Source of the DNA: Mucilaginibacter dorajii
Lineage (GTDB): Bacteria > Bacteroidota > Bacteroidia > Sphingobacteriales > Sphingobacteriaceae
Reading direction: 5' to 3'
Length of the DNA: 64,000 bases
Assembly: GCF_024808255.1 (NCBI RefSeq)
Contig: NZ_JANTYS010000015.1
Span: forward strand, 120,056-184,055
The number at the start of each line of letters is the position of its first letter. Position 1 is the stretch's first letter. This document shows positions 18,301 to 25,685 of this stretch, in pieces. The position numbers were made by a program, and so were the translations under genes. The notes beneath the pieces are model-generated. The model was not told where the DNA came from, searched no databases, and saw only the letters and a program-made list of their open reading frames with translations.

Positions 18301-19119
18301 TTCATACAGGAAACCCTGAGTAAAACCATATACGGCAAAAAGAATGAACCTATCAAATGGCAGCGTAATGACGAGATTGGAGCATTGGTAAAAGAATATA
18401 ACAAAATGATCTCGGCGCTTGAAAATAGTGCTAACAGGCTGGCCCAGTCTGAAAGGGAAAGCGCCTGGCGCGAGATGGCCAAGCAGGTTGCCCATGAAAT
18501 TAAAAACCCGCTTACCCCGCTTAAGTTAGGTTTACAGCTGCTTGATAAATCATGGAGGGATAAGGATCCGAAGTTTGATGCCAAGTTTGAGCGCTTTAGC
18601 AAATCATTTGTGGAGCAGATAGAGAGTCTATCGTCAATAGCATCTGAATTTTCGGCATTTGCTAAGATGCCGGATACACGAATTGAGCCTATAAATATTT
18701 TTGAGATGCTGAGCCAGGCAGTTACCATTTTTAAACAAATGGACAATATTTACATAGTATACCAGGCACCAGAAACACCATTTGTTGTTGCTGCAGATAG
18801 GGATCAATTGTTGCGCTGCTTTAACAACCTGCTCAAAAACGCTATTGAAGCAACCCCGCCCGACAGGAAGGGAGTGATTGAGATCAATTACCTTATCACC
18901 AGTAAAAACATACTGCTTACCATTAAAGATAACGGCAATGGTATCCCAGAGCATATGCGCGAAAAGATCTTTGAACCCAACTTTACCACCAAAAGCTCGG
19001 GTACCGGGTTAGGACTTGCCTTTGTTAAAAACTCCATTGAAAATGCCAACGGCAAAGTATGGTTTGAAACCACCATGGAAATAGGGACCACCTTTTATTT
19101 GAGCTTCCCATCTGCGTAG
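15388..19119 (+). CDS. Large membrane sensor histidine kinase, NtrY-like
   Basis: A 1243-residue sensor kinase. It starts at a TTG (MTTSGKIRLLL), as no ATG lies near the N-terminal membrane segment. Visible parts: a first membrane helix, a periplasmic stretch (residues about 30-205), a block of about seven hydrophobic helices (about 210-470), a second extracytoplasmic stretch, membrane segments near 720 and 770, another extracytoplasmic part, a last helix near 960 and HAMP. The kinase core follows with His1036 in VAHEIKNPLTPLKLG, N box LLKNAIEATPP, and G boxes DNGNGIP and GTGLGLAFVK. HEIKNPLTP is typical of the NtrY/NtrB type, which pairs with sigma-54 response regulators. No regulator gene adjoins it; one of that type occurs at 53956. 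Confidence 0.88.
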   Translation: MTTSGKIRLLLTLIGIGLLLTAIFVQKTYTPVNNLVQTGQSLEDNLHKKEAFIFNQLNNKVKFNQLKNLAESDQNAISFIDNFTTNHSIWFVTAYNNKLSFWSGIKVLPDTLQNIKEGTSFIKQPNGYYEAIKKTDGDFSAIFFIPVKINYTFTNQYLQNTFARDITTSNNIEIAELGDKDVYAVHNSTNDYLFSIRQKPDNINYAFVYYESVFWILTILTLCVLIHNICCYMAAKAYPWFSVLVMLLFIVLFRVVNLYYHLPDFSGTIKIFDPKLYQSGILYPSFADVCINIICVFWFVTFIYLQRHRLFTKVYGGALGYLTVILSILLLLVISTSLLRLFYDLVIHSHINFNVNNVLGLSSFSLLGVLMLCFSFLIFYLLDDVLLYLCLKLDVPKSHQFFLLLVGIVSTTVVFMVYYEFTMFYLLWMLLVLIRAYGFIYQGSKLTTSTFLYIIFICSLISAIKLNHFEGIKEGEVRKALVHKLEDPEDPDAENYFKRIESRIVTDTAIIRYFKENVHNNEYLTTRFQKLYFDGYLSKYGLKIHEYNAGDQPMGDADDLPINTFKDLVVYSSFKVPGTHFYRFPQSFGFQSYFAILAINSNSRQLGTLVVEFKAKPLQTGAFPELLLDGPIRSEDEFKDYSYAYYSDDVLLSQKGSYVYSLNNTDFKGKLKEYVVKTTKSNSPEWYNAFSKYEHLAYKPSKRNLIVVSKEINPLYNGVTSITFFFMSLLIFSAIVIIARGAWMRIRILSITNDRIRWSFKINFGKVLYKTRIQFVMIIAVVVTLIVVGFITFISIGNQYHNQQEKQIRDKITRIAEAFQTGTLNRYIYNVNEKSQVDFNVLAKTYATDLILFDLKGIPLVTTQPKIYEYGLVAKRMNSRAFIYLSKLQKTEIVNDERIGELSYKAAYAPIVTSNNKTIAYIQLPYFSNEADYKERIGSLLNVMINVYALVFIAIGLFAIIIARQITAPLSFIQETLSKTIYGKKNEPIKWQRNDEIGALVKEYNKMISALENSANRLAQSERESAWREMAKQVAHEIKNPLTPLKLGLQLLDKSWRDKDPKFDAKFERFSKSFVEQIESLSSIASEFSAFAKMPDTRIEPINIFEMLSQAVTIFKQMDNIYIVYQAPETPFVVAADRDQLLRCFNNLLKNAIEATPPDRKGVIEINYLITSKNILLTIKDNGNGIPEHMREKIFEPNFTTKSSGTGLGLAFVKNSIENANGKVWFETTMEIGTTFYLSFPSA

Positions 19120-19126
19120 ATTTGAG

Positions 19127-19290
19127 GTGAAAGGGTAAAGGCGAAACGTAAAAGGTAGCTGCATGAAAAGTTTAAAGCGAAAGGTAAAAGATGACTGCAT
19201 TCAGTTGTAAAGCGATTACCTCTTCTAACAAAATCTGATAATATACCACCAAAAACCTTTTACCTTTCGCCTTTACCCTAACTTGCGTTT
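19127..19290. repeat. Inverted/direct repeat element
   Basis: Two direct copies of a GTGAAAGGGTAAAGGCGAAA-like purine-rich motif (about 19130 and 19165, both ending near TGCA) are followed at about 19255-19290 by the reverse complement (ACCTTTTACCTTTCGCCTTT). The arms could fold into a long hairpin between the convergent kinase and DinB genes. It may be a MITE remnant. Confidence 0.55.
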
Positions 19291-19300
19291 TCACCCAACC

Positions 19301-19834
19301 CTATACCTTCACCAATTTCTTCACCGTCTCGGTAACGTGCGCTAAGTGGTGCCTGCTGTGCCATGAGTATAAGGCCAGGCCTTTTTTTAGGGATACGGTA
19401 TCGCCGGATGCGGGGTGTACAAAGCTGCGTTCCCATTCGTTTTCGGTAAAGCTTTCAAACAGTGCTACCATATGAATATGAATCCCTTCCAGCATTTTTA
19501 ATGACGACTCTACGGGCAGGCGATAATCAGGCAACAGCGCCCAATCGGCTTCTTCGTATGGTTTTATAACAGGGTTCTTTTCGGTAAGGGCCAGTTTAAA
19601 ACGGGTAATAGAGTTCATGTGACTATCTGCCAAATGGTGAATCACCTGCCGTAATGTCCATCCTCCGGTACGGTACGGTGTATCCAGTTCCTGGTAGTTT
19701 AAGCCGGTGATAGCGCTTCTTAATTTACCCGGCAACGTGCGCAAATCATCTATCCATATCAGGATATCTTCATCGGTGAATGATGCCGGTGGCGCGAATT
19801 TCCCTATCGGGTATTTCATTTGTTCGTCTGTCAT
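19301..19834 (-). CDS. DinB-superfamily protein, YfiT-like
   Basis: A 177-residue four-helix DinB/YfiT-type protein. Members bind a metal through three His and include bacillithiol S-transferases and other thiol-dependent enzymes. Likely ligands are His in VIHHLADSHMNS and in WHSRHHLAH near the C-terminus. The N-terminal MKYPIGKFAPP matches the YfiT style. No signal peptide; cytoplasmic. It is a single gene on the minus strand, divergent from the FAD oxidoreductase. Substrate not known. Confidence 0.82.
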   Translation of the reverse strand: MTDEQMKYPIGKFAPPASFTDEDILIWIDDLRTLPGKLRSAITGLNYQELDTPYRTGGWTLRQVIHHLADSHMNSITRFKLALTEKNPVIKPYEEADWALLPDYRLPVESSLKMLEGIHIHMVALFESFTENEWERSFVHPASGDTVSLKKGLALYSWHSRHHLAHVTETVKKLVKV

Positions 19835-19922
19835 AAGCTCTAAAAAAAATTAAATTAGGGATAATTTTATAGTACCACAAGCTTTAACTTAAATTAGCGT
19901 TTTGTACGTGTTATAAAAACCG

Positions 19923-21254
19923 ATGATAAAAAAGTTATTTTCAGTACTGCTGCTCTTCAATTTTTCATTAACCTATGCCCAAACCATAAAAACCGATATT
20001 TTGGTAATAGGCGGCGGCCCCAGCGGCACCGCGGCTGCTATACAAGGCGCGCGCAGCAAATTAAAAACGCTATTGGTTGAACCGGGCGCCCAGCTATTCC
20101 CCGGCATGACAGGTCAAACCACAATCACCATAACGCCGGGAAAAGAGCTATCATCCGGCACCTGGGGCGAATTTCGCAAACGCATCAGGGAGTTTTATAA
20201 AAACACTGCCGGTTACGATACCACCTATAGCGCGCCATTAAAGTTTGAGCCCTATACGGCGGCGTCTATCGTTAAAAAAATAGCCGATACGGTAAAGAAT
20301 CTCACGCTAAAACTAAACACCCCCATCAGCAATATTAAAAAAGATGATGACGGTTGGACAGCAACCATTTCCCAGGATGGAAACACACAATTGATAAAAG
20401 CCAAAGTGCTGATTGACGCTACAGCCAATGCTTCGGCAACCGAAAAATTCAGTAAGGATTTTAAAGCGTTTAACTTTTTTGCCGATGACCATCAGTCGAA
20501 TGCATACCGTACCAGTATAGCTACCGGGGTAGGATTTTCGGGTCAACTTGCGGATACTATATCCCCTAAAAATAATTATCCGCAATGGCCCTCTTACTGC
20601 ATTCCGCTTAATGCTATTGTAGTCAGGGGGACAACCAATTTGCTGGTCACCACTAAGCTTTTCCCCGAGGATGATATCCAATACCTGGCTAATCAACTTA
20701 CATTGGGGCAAGGCGCAGGTGCAACTGCCGCTTTTATAGCCTTTTTTAAAACCAATACCACCAAACTTAATGTACGACTGATACAAGGCGAGTTGCTTGA
20801 TTTTAAAGGATACCTAATGCCCTTTACCGATGTAAAACAAAGCGACCGTTATTTTAGGGCGATACAGCAGATTGGCGCTACGGGCCTCATAAAAGGGGCA
20901 CAGGATTCGGGCACAAAACAGGTTTATTTTATGCCCGATTCCATCATTAACACTGCCGAAATTGAACCCGTGTTGAACGACATTTATACCCGTACCTTTT
21001 TATGGTTTAACCGCGAAAAACCAGGGGCAAAATTCACAGTGGGTAACACGTTGTCGCTAATCAGCGAAATTACCCTTGCCGAGCCGAAATCACTGCAGAT
21101 AGATATGGCTAAAGCCTGGAAAAACCAATACAAGTTTACCAGTGATTTTGATTTGAAACGTTCAATTACGCGCCGGGAATTTGCCATATTGATCAACAAG
21201 TTTTTGAATCCGTTTAGCAGAACGGTTGATTTAGGGGGAAGGTTGATCAATTAG
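19923..21254 (+). CDS. Exported FAD-dependent oxidoreductase
   Basis: A 443-residue protein with a signal peptide (MIKKLFSVLLLFNFSLTYAQ), followed at once by a dinucleotide-binding motif DILVIGGGPSGTAAAIQGAR. This places a flavin-binding fold outside the cytoplasm. It resembles the FAD-dependent oxidoreductase family (PF12831-like) seen near carbohydrate-utilisation genes in Bacteroidota, many of which act on sugars or glycosidic bonds. The middle region VLIDATANASATEKF is the second FAD-contact strand. No downstream partner on the same strand. Substrate cannot be assigned. Confidence 0.75.
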   Translation: MIKKLFSVLLLFNFSLTYAQTIKTDILVIGGGPSGTAAAIQGARSKLKTLLVEPGAQLFPGMTGQTTITITPGKELSSGTWGEFRKRIREFYKNTAGYDTTYSAPLKFEPYTAASIVKKIADTVKNLTLKLNTPISNIKKDDDGWTATISQDGNTQLIKAKVLIDATANASATEKFSKDFKAFNFFADDHQSNAYRTSIATGVGFSGQLADTISPKNNYPQWPSYCIPLNAIVVRGTTNLLVTTKLFPEDDIQYLANQLTLGQGAGATAAFIAFFKTNTTKLNVRLIQGELLDFKGYLMPFTDVKQSDRYFRAIQQIGATGLIKGAQDSGTKQVYFMPDSIINTAEIEPVLNDIYTRTFLWFNREKPGAKFTVGNTLSLISEITLAEPKSLQIDMAKAWKNQYKFTSDFDLKRSITRREFAILINKFLNPFSRTVDLGGRLIN

Positions 21255-21296
21255 AGCGGGAAAAGGTATGGGGGGGGGGGCGGAATGGACGTGCAA

Positions 21297-21522
21297 AGTA
21301 GATAAGAGCTCCTATGGAGCTCTAAAATTGGGGTATGTTATTTCTACAAAGCTTTCACCCCGCTGGGGTGCCGCCTGTCAACTGGATGACATCATACAAC
21401 CAATTATCTGAAGAATGCTGTATTCTTAAAAAGTCAAATCCTCTTCGCCAAATTGTCCCAGAGGGACAAAAGCTTTGTAGAAACTTATAAAAAACGAAAT
21501 TGTGCTCCAGCGGAGCACAACC
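21297..21522. repeat. Cluster of short palindromes between convergent genes
   Basis: Four palindromes in about 220 bp: GAGCTCctatGGAGCTC (21306-21322), CACCCCgctGGGGTG (near 21356), TTGTCCCagaGGGACAA (about 21453-21469) and GTGCTCCagcGGAGCAC (about 21500-21516). The arms TTTCTACAAAGCTTT (21341-21355) and AAAGCTTTGTAGAAA (ending 21483) are a perfect 15-bp inverted pair. A run of eleven G lies just upstream at 21270-21280. A related sequence occurs at 51584-51660. Confidence 0.7.
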
Positions 21523-21542
21523 CCACGTAAGCCAAATCTCCC

Positions 21543-23084
21543 TTACTTCCCGCCAACTACCCCAACCATAAAATCAAGCGCGGCTTTATCCGGCAATACT
21601 TCGGTAGCCGGCTTCTCTCCAAGGATCATCACCTGTTTATTCCCCGCATCATACGCCGGCCAGTTTGGTAAACCGTTCCCGTTAGGGTTTCCCGTTTTGG
21701 CAAAGTTGGCCCAATAACCGGATATGGTTGTTGCCAATTGCTGATCGACCGGCTCCCATGGTCGGTTCAAAAACCTGAGGTTATCATAAGCGTAGGCTAC
21801 CTCGCCGGTGTGGAAGGCGCCGTATTTTACAAAATCGGCTGTAGCAGGCAAGCGGCGGGTGAAACGATAAACGTATACTTTAGCCTTACCCTTGCTGCTC
21901 TGCACATTTGCCCAGGTATAGTTTTGCACGCCAAAAGTTTGATCACGACTGATATTGATCTGTGACCTTCCAGCCTCCGCATCCGTACCAGCAGGGTAAT
22001 ATTTCAAAAACTCCGCCGCCTTATCTTTATATTGATCAGTAATCTGCTTTTTATAATCTTCGGCATTTTTGAGCTTGCCTACAAAGGCATCATCCTCATT
22101 CCAACCGGTAAGCAGGGGCACGCTATTCTCTTTGTTATCGGCAAAAGTTTGTGCTATAGATACCGGCAAAACGTAACCATCAATAATTGGTCTGCCTGCA
22201 AACTTGCCTACCAAATCCGCAGCTGGGACTTTCCGCAAATCGGCAATCGAATTGGCATTAAGCGATTGGGCTGCTTTAACACCGCTTTGTTCTGCAGCCT
22301 GTAATGTGGTACCACCAAACGGGCCATTTAAAAAACTGGCACCACTTTCGGCTATGGCACGCTGAAACAGGCCTTTGCCCAATGGCGATGCCACCAGGCA
22401 ATTCACGCTCATAGAACCAGCCGACTGGCCGGCTATGGTGACATTACCCGGATCGCCACCAAAGGCTGCTATGTTTTGTTTAATCCATTTGAGGGCCGCC
22501 AGCTGGTCCATCAAACCATAATTACCTGATGCCTTATGGCCCGATTCTTTAGTCAGTTCGGGATGGGCAAAAAAGCCGAAAATGCCAACGCGGTAATTGA
22601 TCACCACAAAAACTATCCCTTTTTTGGCCATTGCCTCGCCGTCATAAATAGGCACTGCCGCGCCGCCCGAGCCAAAGCCACCACCATAAATATAAACCAA
22701 CACTGCCCTTTTTTCTGCGGATGATTTTGCACCGGTCCAAACGTTCAGGTACAGGCAATCCTCGCTGATGGGTTGGTACGGGATCAAAAACTCCCGGGTG
22801 TATACGCCAAACTCATCCGGCTTAGGCTGCATGGGGCTTGCCGAAAACGTAGTGCATTCTTTTACGCCTTGCCAGGGCGCTACTGGCCGTGGTTCCTTCC
22901 AGCGCAGATCGCCAACGGGTGGCGCTGCAAAAGGGATCCCCTTAAATACATGGACATCACCGCCTGTGCTTACACTTCCCGAGATCTTTCCGGCGTTGGT
23001 AGTCACAACATCCAGGCCGCTTTGCGCAAAAGCAAATGAACTATTTATCATTATCGATAAAAACAATATAAAAAGATTTTTCAT
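21543..23084 (-). CDS. Secreted type B carboxylesterase
   Basis: A 513-residue carboxylesterase/lipase family enzyme. ATG at 23084 begins a signal peptide (MKNLFILFLSIMINSSFAFAQ); the frame is open further upstream to 23171 without support. The triad is visible: Ser in TIAGQSAGSMS, an acidic residue in the TGWNEDDAF region, and His in YGAFHTGEVAYAY. The oxyanion motif is YIYGGGFGSGG and the Cys-containing SEDCLYLNVW is typical. It follows a GH3 gene with a 37-bp gap, so it could help remove ester groups from plant or aromatic glycosides. Confidence 0.9.
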   Translation of the reverse strand: MKNLFILFLSIMINSSFAFAQSGLDVVTTNAGKISGSVSTGGDVHVFKGIPFAAPPVGDLRWKEPRPVAPWQGVKECTTFSASPMQPKPDEFGVYTREFLIPYQPISEDCLYLNVWTGAKSSAEKRAVLVYIYGGGFGSGGAAVPIYDGEAMAKKGIVFVVINYRVGIFGFFAHPELTKESGHKASGNYGLMDQLAALKWIKQNIAAFGGDPGNVTIAGQSAGSMSVNCLVASPLGKGLFQRAIAESGASFLNGPFGGTTLQAAEQSGVKAAQSLNANSIADLRKVPAADLVGKFAGRPIIDGYVLPVSIAQTFADNKENSVPLLTGWNEDDAFVGKLKNAEDYKKQITDQYKDKAAEFLKYYPAGTDAEAGRSQINISRDQTFGVQNYTWANVQSSKGKAKVYVYRFTRRLPATADFVKYGAFHTGEVAYAYDNLRFLNRPWEPVDQQLATTISGYWANFAKTGNPNGNGLPNWPAYDAGNKQVMILGEKPATEVLPDKAALDFMVGVVGGK

Positions 23085-23121
23085 ATAGATGATTTCTATT
23101 TGAATGTGTGACAATATAAAT

Positions 23122-25461
23122 TTAAGGCTTTTTATTGCTTGCTTTATATTTTGCGGTGCGTGTATCATCAATGATACCCTTCCAGTTTAAGCCGTAACCA
23201 AAATCATAAACATGGCCCTGATCGTCTGTATAGCATTTCATATCGTGGGGTACATCTTCAAATTGAGCTTCTACGGTTTGCATATCTGCCGGCATTTGTA
23301 AGGGCAGTAATGCCGATGGCTCTTTTTTACCCGTAAGGATATCCAGGGTAGCCTGGCCCTGTACACCAAAGTCAACTACTATAGCATCGGCATCTTTTTC
23401 AAACTCCGAAAATACCATTGGGTTGGCCATGTTTACAGATACAATTACCGGCTTGCCCTTCATTTGTTTGTAGGTTTCGGTAACCATTGCCAGATCGGTA
23501 ATGTTGATGGCGGTTGATGATTTATCCTTGTAGCTGCGGTTGGTAAACTTCTCTAAAGGATCGCCACCGGCTATGCTCACCGCACGGGCGGTTGTTGCTT
23601 TGTATTCGCCGTATTGCAGGTTTACCGGTACATAACCATTGCCGCCGCTCTTGGCATCCTTACTATCATAACCACCGCCACTATTTGGGCTGTTAATAAA
23701 TACCAGGGCATAATCGGCTTCGTCGGGATTCTCGGTTACTTTAAAGTATTTTTTAACTGTCTCCATGTTAACAGGATATTCCAGTTTTTCGGGCGTCTCC
23801 ATTCCTAAAAAATTTCTGCCTGCCGGGGTGAATTTTTTAGGCACATAAACGGTTTTACCAGTTTGCAATGGTAAAATGTTTGCCTTGTTCTTCAGCATCA
23901 CAATAGATTTAAGCTGAGCTTCGTAACCAGCCGTCATAAACTCCGGGTTACCAACCACATTTTTTGAAACCTCCGGATCTAAATAAGGGTTTTCAAATAA
24001 GCCTGTCCTGAAAATATTACGCAATAACCTTACGGCCGATTGTTCAAACCTGGCCCGCATAAAAGCTTCGCCATGTTCTTTTACGCCCATCTGGTAAGCC
24101 GCTACAACAGGTGCTACTTCATTATTGCCACCAAACTGATCAACACCCGCCATCAATATCTTATAATGGCGCTGGGCCACGCTAAGCCCTTCTACTCCCC
24201 ATGATTTACCGGAGAGAAACACATCCACAGCGGTTTCATCGCCGGTTACCAGCCAATCGGTACAAACCACGCCGTCAAAATGGTATTTTTTGCGCAGCAG
24301 ATCGTTAATGATATAGGAGTTGTAGTTATTAGCTACGTTCTCATGATTTTTAGTATCCTGTTTATAAGATATGGTGTAGTAAGGCATCACCGATGCCGCC
24401 ATGCCGGTTTTACCGTTTAGCTTGAAAGCGCCTTCGGTAAAAGGGATCAAATGCTGTTTAAAGTTATTGCCTGGGTAAACGGCGTATTTGCCATAACCAT
24501 AATGCGCATCGCGGCCACCTTCGCCGGCACCACCGCCCGGCCAGTGTTTTACCATGGCATTCACGCTGCCAAAGCCCCAGCCGCCATTAATTTCCTTATC
24601 GCCCAATGAAGTTTGAAAACCATCGATATACCCACGGGCCATATCGGCAGCAAGCTGCGGATCTTCGCCAAAAGTGCCGCTTACCCTCCACCAGCGTGGG
24701 TCAGTAGCGATATCAACCTGTGGCGATAAAGCTGTAGCGATACCTAAGGCCCGATACTCCAGGGCAGCAATATGACCAAAGTCCCCCACTATTTTAGGAT
24801 CAAATGTTGCCGCAAAACCCAGTGAACCCGGCCACATAGAAATAGCGCCACCCGCTCCGGCATTAAACTCGGCAGTTGCCAGGGTACCATGCCGCGGATC
24901 GGAACTGTTGTTATTCGGTATGCCTAAACCCAGACCTTCAACAAACGCCTGTGCGTTATTATTCCATTGCGCGGCTATCTCGGGGCTTTGTACCGATGTG
25001 ATCAAAACATGCCTTACATTATCTTTAGCTAAAAACTCCTTTTGCTGATCAGACAGATCATACGGTTTAGCGCCACTTTCGGCAAATACTTTCCCGTTAT
25101 AAGTTCCTTTAAACGGTCCAGCCGGCGCTGCCGGGATAGGCTGGTGCTTGCTGTATAACATTAAACCGGCAATTTGCTCAACACTCATTTTGCCCGCCAG
25201 GTCCTTTGCCCGCACGTCAACGGGTAAACGCCAGTCCTCATATTTATCAAGTTTGCCGTTTTTGTTGAGGTCTTTAAAAGCCAGCCCATCAACGGTCAAT
25301 ATTTTTACGCCCGATGTGGTGGCATATCCTAACTGTTGCCCGCCTGTATTGGTTACTAAAACAATATCACCGGTTTTCTTTTCTGTCCACTTGGTTTGGC
25401 CCATTGCCACCGTAGCCGGAAGCAGCGATAACAGCGCGATAAATTTGAGTTGATTAGCCAT
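23122..25461 (-). CDS. Secreted GH3 glycosidase with N-terminal calcium-loop-like motif
   Basis: A 779-residue glycoside hydrolase family 3 enzyme with signal peptide (MANQLKFIALLSLLPATVAMGQ). A segment DLNKNGKLDKYEDW near residue 63 resembles an EF-hand/dockerin calcium loop and precedes the catalytic barrel. The barrel keeps the substrate-binding VKHWPGGG and the nucleophile Asp in FDGVVCTDW (near residue 385). The C-terminal alpha/beta domain includes VMLKNKANILPL. It ends with DFGYGLNW but has no long fibronectin-type tail, unlike the next gene. Likely a beta-glucosidase or related exo-enzyme. It is close upstream of the carboxylesterase. Confidence 0.88.
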   Translation of the reverse strand: MANQLKFIALLSLLPATVAMGQTKWTEKKTGDIVLVTNTGGQQLGYATTSGVKILTVDGLAFKDLNKNGKLDKYEDWRLPVDVRAKDLAGKMSVEQIAGLMLYSKHQPIPAAPAGPFKGTYNGKVFAESGAKPYDLSDQQKEFLAKDNVRHVLITSVQSPEIAAQWNNNAQAFVEGLGLGIPNNNSSDPRHGTLATAEFNAGAGGAISMWPGSLGFAATFDPKIVGDFGHIAALEYRALGIATALSPQVDIATDPRWWRVSGTFGEDPQLAADMARGYIDGFQTSLGDKEINGGWGFGSVNAMVKHWPGGGAGEGGRDAHYGYGKYAVYPGNNFKQHLIPFTEGAFKLNGKTGMAASVMPYYTISYKQDTKNHENVANNYNSYIINDLLRKKYHFDGVVCTDWLVTGDETAVDVFLSGKSWGVEGLSVAQRHYKILMAGVDQFGGNNEVAPVVAAYQMGVKEHGEAFMRARFEQSAVRLLRNIFRTGLFENPYLDPEVSKNVVGNPEFMTAGYEAQLKSIVMLKNKANILPLQTGKTVYVPKKFTPAGRNFLGMETPEKLEYPVNMETVKKYFKVTENPDEADYALVFINSPNSGGGYDSKDAKSGGNGYVPVNLQYGEYKATTARAVSIAGGDPLEKFTNRSYKDKSSTAINITDLAMVTETYKQMKGKPVIVSVNMANPMVFSEFEKDADAIVVDFGVQGQATLDILTGKKEPSALLPLQMPADMQTVEAQFEDVPHDMKCYTDDQGHVYDFGYGLNWKGIIDDTRTAKYKASNKKP

Positions 25462-25572
25462 GAAGATTGTATTGTTGGTTTATGTTTATAATTGCCTTGT
25501 ACCTATAAAAGCCATTGCAACATATGGTTGCAATGGCATAGTTTATATAGTTATTATGTGTAAGAATATAAG

Positions 25573-25672
25573 CGTCATTGCGAGGCACGAAGCAATCCCC
25601 GATTGGCAGATCAACCAAGCAAGATGCCCTGTATAGTAGGGGATTGCTTCGTCATTCCTCCTCGCAATGACG
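25573..25672. repeat. 100-bp inverted-repeat element between GH3 genes
   Basis: Perfect 13-bp terminal inverted repeats CGTCATTGCGAGG and CCTCGCAATGACG, with a second nested inverted pair ACGAAGCAATCCCC and GGGGATTGCTTCGT. It has no coding capacity. This is the style of widespread miniature elements. The intact stem could also terminate the upstream GH3 transcript. Confidence 0.8.
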
Positions 25673-25685
25673 TTTTTAGAAGACG

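Noticed and set aside
18183..18746. Long minus-strand frame opposite the kinase core (187 codons)
   Set aside because: Opposite conserved histidine kinase motifs; composition typical of antisense frames.
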